This document shows positions 33,122 to 38,966 of a stretch of 38,966 bases of DNA, piece after piece; the first letter of the stretch is position 1, and every line of letters starts with the position of its first letter. The notes under the pieces were generated by a model. It ran no database searches and was not told the origin of the DNA. It saw nothing but the letters and a program-made list of their open reading frames with translations. Origin of the DNA: CAG-791 sp002392385 (lineage in GTDB: Bacteria > Bacillota > Clostridia > Lachnospirales > Lachnospiraceae); contig CAMOIU010000026.1 in assembly GCA_946616295.1 (NCBI GenBank), forward strand, positions 1-38,966, in the 5' to 3' direction. The translations under genes were made by a program, and so were the position numbers.

Positions 33122-33386
33122 TTCCATACACCAGGGCGCATGATGCCCGGAATACACGGCTTTGGAATGAGCGGATCATTTTACGCGATTCTTTCAGAGT
33201 GAGAGAGATGTTGAGGACGGCAGCTCCTGCCGTCCTCAAGCCCGTACTGTCTGAGCCGTCCGGTCTTCGGAGCGGACGGCGAGTTACGGAGCGGGACATC
33301 TCTCGAACGAATGAAAGAATTGCAGTAAAATACCGCGCAATTCCATGCCTGTATTCCGGGCATCATGGTCTTTGCGTGTAATGGAG
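33122..33386. repeat. Large branched foldback element downstream of polC
   Basis: A 17-bp perfect inverted repeat (33139-33155 with 33351-33367) encloses further matched segments: ATTTTAC 33178-33184 with GTAAAAT 33325-33331, ATTCTTTCA 33188-33196 with TGAAAGAAT 33312-33320, and GAGAGATG 33203-33210 with CATCTCTC 33297-33304. At the tip are two hairpins, a perfect 13-bp stem with a three-base loop (33211-33239) and an 8-bp stem (33255-33280). Weaker pairing (TCCATACAC-like) extends outward to about 33122 and 33386. It could be a MITE-like mobile element or a structured RNA; no open frame of note and no flanking target duplication is obvious. Nothing else is seen in 32985-33454. Confidence 0.85.
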
Positions 33387-33454
33387 TTTGTTTCCGGGTG
33401 TCGTTTCTACCTGAGAGGCAGGGTGTGCCCTTTCAGATCGTGGCAGCGCCCTCC

Positions 33455-36400
33455 TCACATCAAATCAAACAAACTGATCTGGTTGCTCTCGGGCAGGTCT
33501 CCGAGGATCCCCAGGTCGTTCATCTTCTCGATGACGGTCTTGGAGACCTTGGAGCGGTTCCAGAGGTCTTCTCTGGAGAGGAAGGGGCCGGCCTTGGCGG
33601 CCTCCTCGAGGGCGTCGGCGGCCTTTTCGCCCATGCCGTCGATGCTGGTGAAGGAGGGCATGATCTTGCCGTCGATGATTTTGAAGGAGCGGGCGGCTGC
33701 CTTGTAGATGTCGATGGGCATGAATTCGATGCCTCTGGCGTACATCTCGCGGACGATCTGCATGTCGTCCAGGGTGTCTTCTTCCTTGTTGCTGAGCTTG
33801 TCCTTGCTCCTGAGCTCCTCCATGTTGCGGGCGAGGGCAGCGGGGCCGCCGCACATGAGCTCGTAGGAGAAGGCGGAGGCGCGGATGCTGTAGTAGGCAG
33901 CGTAGTAGGCCTGGGGGTAGTAGACCTTGCAGTAGGCGATGCGGAGGGCCATCATGACGTAGGCCGCCGCGTGGGCCTTGGGGAACATGTATTTGATCTT
34001 GAGGCAGGAGGCGATGTACCAGTCGGGAACGCCGGCCTCGATCATGGCGTTCTTCATGTCGTCCGTGAGGCCCTTGCCCTTTCGGACGGATTCCATGATC
34101 TTGAAGGACAGGGACTTGTCCATGCCCATGCCGATCAGGTAGGACATGATGTCGTCACGGGTGCAGATGGCGGTGGACAGGGTGGCGGTGCCCTCCTGGA
34201 TCAGGGTCTGAGCGTTGCCCAGCCACACGTCGGTGCCGTGGGACAGGCCGGAGATCCGGACCAGTTCGGACATGGAGGTGGGGCGTGTGTCCATCAGCAT
34301 GCCGATGACGAACTTGGTGCCGAACTCGGGAATGCCCAGGGAGCCGACCTGGATGCCGCCGTTCTGTTCGGGGGTGATGCCCAGGGCTTCCGTGGACCGG
34401 AAGAGGCTCATGACCTTGGGGTCGTCCAGAGGGATCTGGACGGGGTCGAGGCCGGTCAGATCCTGGAGCATGCGGATCATAGTGGGATCATCGTGTCCCA
34501 GGATATCCAGCTTCAGCAGGTTGTGGTCGATGGAGTGATAGTCAAAATGGGTGGTGATGATGTCCGTCGTCATGTCGTTGGCGGGATGCTGGACCGGCGT
34601 GAAGGTGTTGATATCCTCGCCGATGGGCAGGACGACGATGCCGCCGGGGTGCTGGCCCGTGCTGCGGCGGACGCCCAGACACCCGTTTTTGAGACGGTCG
34701 ATCTCGCAGCTGCGGCGGGTCTCTCCTCTGTCCTCGAAATAATGCAGGGCAAAGGAGAAGGCGGTCTTGTCCGCCAGGGTGCCGATGGTGCCGGCCTTGA
34801 AGGTCTGCTCGTGGCCGAAAATGACCTTGGTGTAGGCGTGGGCCTTGGACTGGTACTCACCGGAGAAGTTCAGGTCGATATCCGGCTCCTTGTCGCCCTT
34901 GAAGCCCAGGAAGGTCTCGAAGGGAATATCGAAGCCGTCCTTGTGCAGGGGCTTGCCGCAGCGGGGGCAGATCCGGGCGGGCATGTCGATGCCGCTTTTG
35001 CCCGCGTAGCTGCGCACCTCGGGGGAGTCAAAATCGGAATAAAAGCACTCGGTGCAGTAATAGTGCGGGGGCAGAGGGTTGACCTCCGTGATACCCGACA
35101 TGGTCGCCACGAAGGAGGATCCGACGGATCCGCGGGAGCCGACCAGATAGCCGTCCTCCACGGATTTCCACACCAGCTTCTGGGCGATGATGTACATGAC
35201 GGAGTAGCCGTTCTTGATGATGGAGTTCAGCTCTCTCTCCAGCCGCTCCTCGACCACGGCGGGGAGGGGATCCCCGTACATGGAGTGGGCCTTGGTATAG
35301 CAGATCTCCCGCAGCTGCTCGTCGCTGTTTTCGATGACGGGCGGGCACTTGTCCGGACGGACGGGGGAGATGGCGTCCACCATGTCGGCGATACGCCGGG
35401 AGTTGGTGATGACCACCTCCCTGGCCTTTCTGGCGCCCAGGTAGGCGAACTCCTCCAGCATCTCGTCGGTGGTGCGGAAATAGAGGGGCGCGGGATCCTC
35501 CTCGGCCATGCCCATGCCGGCCTGGATGATGCTCCTGTAGATCTCGTCCTCCGGATCCATGAAATGGACGTCGCCGGTGGCCACCACGGGCTTGCCCAGC
35601 TTGTCGCCCAGGTCCACGATCCGCCGGTTGAGGTCCAGAAGGTCCTCCTCTGTGCGGATGTGGGGATATTTATCCTGCATCTTGGGGGATTCCAGGAGGA
35701 AACGGTTGTTGTCCCTGGGCTGGATCTCCAGATAGTCGTAGAAGGACGCGATCTGGGCGATCACCTCCTCGGACCGGTTCTCCAGGATGGCCTCGAAGAG
35801 CTCTCCCATGACGCAGGCGCTGCCGACCAGGATCCCCTCCCGGTGCTTCATGAGAAGGCTCTTGGGGATCCGGGGCTTTTTGTAGAAGTATTTGAGGTGA
35901 GAGTCGCTCACCATCTTGTAGAGGTTGTGCCGTCCCACGCTGTTCTGGGCCAGCAGGATGCAGTGATGGGTCCGCAGCCTCTTCATGAGGTCCACGTTGT
36001 CGTCGCCCAGGGCATTGGCCCCGCCGAAGGTGTCCGCGCCGGCCTGGGCCAGCAGGGGGAGCTCCTTCTGGAAGATCCTGGCGGTACAGTCCGCGTCGTC
36101 CACCGCCCTGTGGTGGTGGCCCAGCTCGACCTTGAGGACCTTGGCCACCGCGTCCAGGGTATAGCGGGCGTGTCCCGGCAAGAGGACACGGGCGAGGCCC
36201 ATGGTGTCCACCGTCGTGAAGTCCGCGCTCAGCCCCAGCCTTCTGGCCTTGGCCCGCACGAATCCGATATCGAAGGCCACGTTATGGCCCACCAGCACGC
36301 AGCCCTCGGCAAAAGCGAGGAAACGGGGCAGCACGTCTTCGATGGTGTCGGCTCCGATGACCATGTCGTCAGTGATGCTGGTCAGCTGGGTGATCCGGTA

Positions 36401-38221
36401 GGGGATGGGCATTTTGGGGTCGACGAACTCGGAGAAGCGTTCCGTCACCTCTCCGTTCACCATTTTCACAGCGCCGAATTCGATAATGCGGTCATTCTCC
36501 GGGGAGAAACCGGTGGTCTCCAGGTCAAAGATCACGTAGGACTGGCCCTCGAAGGGGGTCTCGTCCGTCTCCGGACCGCCCAGATAGGTCACGCTCTTCT
36601 TGAGATCGTCGACCAGGTAGCACTCCACGCCGTAGATGACCTTGAAGAACTTCTGGGGATCCACAGGAGGCAGGCCGGCCTCCTTGCGCTTCTTGTTCTC
36701 CGCGGACAGGAGGGCCTCCCGCACGTGATTGGCGTCGGGGAAGGCCTGGACATTGCCGTGGTCCGTGATGGCCACGGCGGGCATGCCCCACTGGTAGGCC
36801 CGCTTGACCAGGTCCTTGCACTCGGACACGCCGTCCATGTCGCTCATCTTGGTGTGCAGATGGAGCTCGACACGCTTGTCCGCAGCGTTGTCTTCTCTCT
36901 TGGTGCCGAAGGGCGGGATCTTCATGATGCCGGTGACGCTGCTGATGCTGACCTCGTGGTCGAAGGTGTCCAGCATGGCCGCGCCCCGGACCTTGACCCA
37001 GGCGCCTTCCTTGAGCTCCTTGCAGAGCTCGTCCAGATGCTCGTTGGGCACGAAGAGCTTGCAGCATATAGAATCGCCGAAATCGGTCATGGCGAACTTG
37101 ACGATGGTCTTCTCATTGCGGATGGCCCGGGTCTCCAGGGTCATGATCTGGCCCCGGATGACAGCCTCTGACCCGTCTCCCAGGATCTCGGAGATGGGCA
37201 TGGCCTCCTGGTCTATGCCGCGTCCGAAGAGGACGTTGGGATCGTCGCTGCGGCGGATCCCGGTGAAACGGCCGCCCTTGCCGGACCGCTCTCCCCGGCG
37301 GCCTCTCCCGCCGCTCCTGCCTGCCGGCGCGCCGCCGCCCCGCCTGTCCTGGGACTGGCCGGCCCGGTCCGCGGGTGCCCCTGAGCGGGCCTTTGCGGCC
37401 TCAGCCTGCCGGGCTTCAGCGGCCTGTCTGGCTTCAGCTGCCTGCCCGGCCTCCGCAGCCTGACGGGCAGCAAGATCGGCGGCCTGCTGCGCGGCGTAGT
37501 CGGCAGCGGCCGCATCCTCCCAGGGCGCATACTCCGGCGCCTGGGGCTCGGTGTAGGTATCTCTCTTCTCTCCATAGGCCGGAGAGAATTCCTCCGTGGA
37601 GACGACAGGATCTCTTCTTCTGGGCAGTTCTCCGTTCTCCGGGAGATCGCAATAGGCCTCTCCTCCTGCAGCCGCCAGCACCGGCGCCGGCCGTCTGCGC
37701 GGCGCCTGCACCTCCTCCTTGTCCTGCAGCACGGCAAAACGGGCCGGCACGCCGCAGCGATCCCGGAAGGTCCTTTCCAGGGCATCCTCCAGGTTGTCCA
37801 GGATCCGGTCGCCGAAGGCCGACCTCTTGAGGGTGATCCGGATCAGGTCCTCCTCGGGGTACTCGATCAAGGCGTCCCGGAAATAGCGGCCCATGATGCG
37901 GGAGGTCTGCTCCAGCTCCAGGGAGAGGGAGTCATAGTAATCCTGCATGAGCTTCTTGGGGGTGTACTGGGCGGAAAGACTATATTTCTCCTGGAAATAG
38001 ACCCGCGTGGGGCGCTCCCCGCCGAAGATCTGTTCCTCCACGGCGGCCCGCATCCTCTCCAGCTGGCGGAAATGAATGAGATGGTCGGAATGCAGCACTA
38101 TTTTAAGGCGGGTCCGCCCGCTGTCCGTGCAGAGCTTCTCCACCTGTGTGTCCGTAAAGAGATCCTGCAGGTCCCCTCGGACCTGCAGGGTCGGAAATAC
38201 GTCAAAGAACGGTTTGGACAT
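33455..38221 (-). CDS. polC: DNA polymerase III alpha subunit, PolC type
   Basis: Replicative polymerase of low-GC gram-positives with built-in proofreading. The 1588-residue protein has an N-terminal domain (1-170), a Gln/Ala/Arg-rich low-complexity linker (about 175-320), an OB domain (about 340-440), the PHP domain from about 449 (VELHLHTKMSDMDGV), interrupted by the DEDD exonuclease (YVIFDLETTGFSPENDRIIE from about 560), the second half of PHP, the zinc-binding ICPRCGKPL near 1085, the catalytic DIDLNFSGEYQ near 1114, and the PolC-specific KIKYMFPKAHAAAYVMMALR. Typical PolC is about 1430-1450 residues; the excess is the linker. It starts 4 bp after ispG and no clear terminator follows its stop before the foldback. 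Confidence 0.97.
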   Translation of the reverse strand: MSKPFFDVFPTLQVRGDLQDLFTDTQVEKLCTDSGRTRLKIVLHSDHLIHFRQLERMRAAVEEQIFGGERPTRVYFQEKYSLSAQYTPKKLMQDYYDSLSLELEQTSRIMGRYFRDALIEYPEEDLIRITLKRSAFGDRILDNLEDALERTFRDRCGVPARFAVLQDKEEVQAPRRRPAPVLAAAGGEAYCDLPENGELPRRRDPVVSTEEFSPAYGEKRDTYTEPQAPEYAPWEDAAAADYAAQQAADLAARQAAEAGQAAEARQAAEARQAEAAKARSGAPADRAGQSQDRRGGGAPAGRSGGRGRRGERSGKGGRFTGIRRSDDPNVLFGRGIDQEAMPISEILGDGSEAVIRGQIMTLETRAIRNEKTIVKFAMTDFGDSICCKLFVPNEHLDELCKELKEGAWVKVRGAAMLDTFDHEVSISSVTGIMKIPPFGTKREDNAADKRVELHLHTKMSDMDGVSECKDLVKRAYQWGMPAVAITDHGNVQAFPDANHVREALLSAENKKRKEAGLPPVDPQKFFKVIYGVECYLVDDLKKSVTYLGGPETDETPFEGQSYVIFDLETTGFSPENDRIIEFGAVKMVNGEVTERFSEFVDPKMPIPYRITQLTSITDDMVIGADTIEDVLPRFLAFAEGCVLVGHNVAFDIGFVRAKARRLGLSADFTTVDTMGLARVLLPGHARYTLDAVAKVLKVELGHHHRAVDDADCTARIFQKELPLLAQAGADTFGGANALGDDNVDLMKRLRTHHCILLAQNSVGRHNLYKMVSDSHLKYFYKKPRIPKSLLMKHREGILVGSACVMGELFEAILENRSEEVIAQIASFYDYLEIQPRDNNRFLLESPKMQDKYPHIRTEEDLLDLNRRIVDLGDKLGKPVVATGDVHFMDPEDEIYRSIIQAGMGMAEEDPAPLYFRTTDEMLEEFAYLGARKAREVVITNSRRIADMVDAISPVRPDKCPPVIENSDEQLREICYTKAHSMYGDPLPAVVEERLERELNSIIKNGYSVMYIIAQKLVWKSVEDGYLVGSRGSVGSSFVATMSGITEVNPLPPHYYCTECFYSDFDSPEVRSYAGKSGIDMPARICPRCGKPLHKDGFDIPFETFLGFKGDKEPDIDLNFSGEYQSKAHAYTKVIFGHEQTFKAGTIGTLADKTAFSFALHYFEDRGETRRSCEIDRLKNGCLGVRRSTGQHPGGIVVLPIGEDINTFTPVQHPANDMTTDIITTHFDYHSIDHNLLKLDILGHDDPTMIRMLQDLTGLDPVQIPLDDPKVMSLFRSTEALGITPEQNGGIQVGSLGIPEFGTKFVIGMLMDTRPTSMSELVRISGLSHGTDVWLGNAQTLIQEGTATLSTAICTRDDIMSYLIGMGMDKSLSFKIMESVRKGKGLTDDMKNAMIEAGVPDWYIASCLKIKYMFPKAHAAAYVMMALRIAYCKVYYPQAYYAAYYSIRASAFSYELMCGGPAALARNMEELRSKDKLSNKEEDTLDDMQIVREMYARGIEFMPIDIYKAAARSFKIIDGKIMPSFTSIDGMGEKAADALEEAAKAGPFLSREDLWNRSKVSKTVIEKMNDLGILGDLPESNQISLFDLM

Positions 38222-38224
38222 GCA

Positions 38225-38966
38225 TTACTCCTTCCAGTTGTCCAGTTCTTCTTTCAGCGTCTGCAGCAGCTCTGCCTCCGGGATCTTGCGGATGATCTCA
38301 CCCTTCCGGATCAGAATGCCCACACCGTCTCCGCCGGCGATGCCCAGATCGGCCTCCCGGGCCTCTCCGGGGCCGTTCACCACACAGCCCATCACGGCCA
38401 CCTTGATGTTGAGGGGGTAGGCCTGTACAAGGGTCTCCACCTGGGTGGCCAGGCCGATCAGATCTATCTTGGTTCTGCCGCAGGTAGGGCAGGACACCAC
38501 TTCAATGCCGCCCTGGCGCAGGCCCAGGGTGCGCAGGATCATCTTGGCGCTCTTCACCTCTTCCACCGGATCGCCGGTCAGGGAGACCCGGATGGTGTCG
38601 CCGATGCCCTGGTAGAGGATGACGCCCAGGCCGACGGAGGACTTGATGTTGCCGGACCAGACCGTGCCGGCCTCCGTGATGCCCACGTGCAGGGGATAGT
38701 CCGTCTGCTGAGCCAGGATCTCGTGGGCCCGGATGCACATCATGACGTCGGAGGACTTGATGCTGATCACCATCTGGTCATAGCCGCAGTCCTCGATGAT
38801 ATGGACCTTGTCCAGGGCGCTCTCCACCAGGCCTTCCGCGGTCACGCCGCCGTACTTGGCGACCAGCTCCTTCTCCAGGGAACCGCTGTTGACGCCAACC
38901 CGGATGGGCACCTGCCGCTCTCTGGCGCAGCGCACAACCTCTTCGATCCGGTCCTTCCCGCCGATA
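38225..38966 (-). CDS. ispG: 4-hydroxy-3-methylbut-2-enyl diphosphate synthase IspG, C-terminal part
   Basis: Iron-sulfur enzyme of the MEP pathway that reduces MEcPP to HMBPP. The gene runs off the window end; the visible 246 codons start within the IGGKDRIEEVV segment that precedes PIRVGVNSGSLEKEL. The C-terminal cluster motif is clear: SCPTCGRTKIDL and VMGCVVNGPGEAREADLGIA, with three Cys and one Glu as ligands. It is directly followed by polC, as in the conserved Clostridia order ispC-rseP-ispG-polC. Confidence 0.95.
   Translation of the reverse strand, partial: IGGKDRIEEVVRCARERQVPIRVGVNSGSLEKELVAKYGGVTAEGLVESALDKVHIIEDCGYDQMVISIKSSDVMMCIRAHEILAQQTDYPLHVGITEAGTVWSGNIKSSVGLGVILYQGIGDTIRVSLTGDPVEEVKSAKMILRTLGLRQGGIEVVSCPTCGRTKIDLIGLATQVETLVQAYPLNIKVAVMGCVVNGPGEAREADLGIAGGDGVGILIRKGEIIRKIPEAELLQTLKEELDNWKE

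Noticed and set aside
33093..33381. Short frames across the foldback (33093-33299, 33181-33366, 33199-33381)
   Set aside because: They follow the inverted repeat and have no RBS or family pattern.
33122..33386. Retron msr-msd RNA
   Set aside because: No reverse transcriptase gene lies nearby; flanks are polC and the repeat array.
33365..37171. Open frame of 1268 codons on the plus strand opposite polC
   Set aside because: It is an antisense shadow of a GC-rich gene: composition (His, Val, Gly, Asp-rich, no domains) mirrors polC codons and there is no RBS.

Overview
The window looks like chromosomal DNA of a high-GC anaerobic Firmicute of the class Clostridia, most like Lachnospiraceae. The evidence is gram-positive PolC, the gene order ispG-polC ... 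rimP-nusA-ylxR-ylxQ-infB-rbfA-nrnA-truB-ribF-rpsO-pnp, the cluster asp23-nusB-xseA-xseB-ispA-dxs-tlyA-nadK-argR-recN, the MEP isoprenoid pathway (dxs, ispG), strong AGGAGG-type ribosome binding sites and frequent TTG/GTG starts. No species is claimed.

Layout. (1) Positions 1-1112 hold the 3' end of a plus-strand glycoside hydrolase family 2 gene, a frameshifted gene tail, and a remnant of an RlmD C-terminal domain that is in frame with rlmD but lies beyond a TAG stop. (2) Positions 1113-15721 are all minus strand: a run from asp23 (promoter at 15693-15721, overlapping the prfC stop) through nusB, xseA, xseB, ispA, dxs, tlyA, nadK, argR, recN, a DUF1836 gene and pcrA, then a small acidic membrane protein with its own promoter, and rlmD. 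Many of these genes overlap by 4 nt or are only a few bases apart. (3) Positions 15718-29048, minus strand, carry the translation and transcription supercluster rimP to pnp, followed by prfC, with structured leaders before rimP, rpsO and pnp. (4) Positions 29049-33454 are an accessory block inserted between rimP and polC: a TrpB-like enzyme plus PaaK operon, a divergent tRNA-Glu(CUC), a 61-bp tandem array of hairpins and a roughly 230-265 bp branched foldback. (5) polC and ispG (cut by the window edge) close the window.

The most interesting item is the leader of the trpB2-paaK operon. A consensus promoter (TTGACA, 17 bp, TAAAGT) precedes a 27-codon ORF containing five Phe, one Trp and one Tyr. 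A hairpin overlaps these codons, and a strong GC-rich terminator with five U follows 35 nt after the stop. A segment just before the stop can pair with the terminator's 5' arm. This is the architecture of ribosome-mediated (leader peptide) attenuation responding to charged aromatic tRNAs, and it fits an operon whose products probably act on aromatic substrates. The second most interesting item is the repeat and foldback DNA at 32692-33386, which no coding reading explains.

How the genes work together: most of the window is housekeeping (replication and repair: polC, pcrA, recN, xseAB; transcription, RNA and ribosome maturation: nusA, nusB, rimP, rbfA, truB, rlmD, tlyA, pnp; translation: infB, prfC, rpsO; cofactors: ribF, nadK; isoprenoids: dxs, ispA, ispG). 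The trpB2-paaK block is the only metabolic cargo. All family assignments come from reading motifs; no database search was run.
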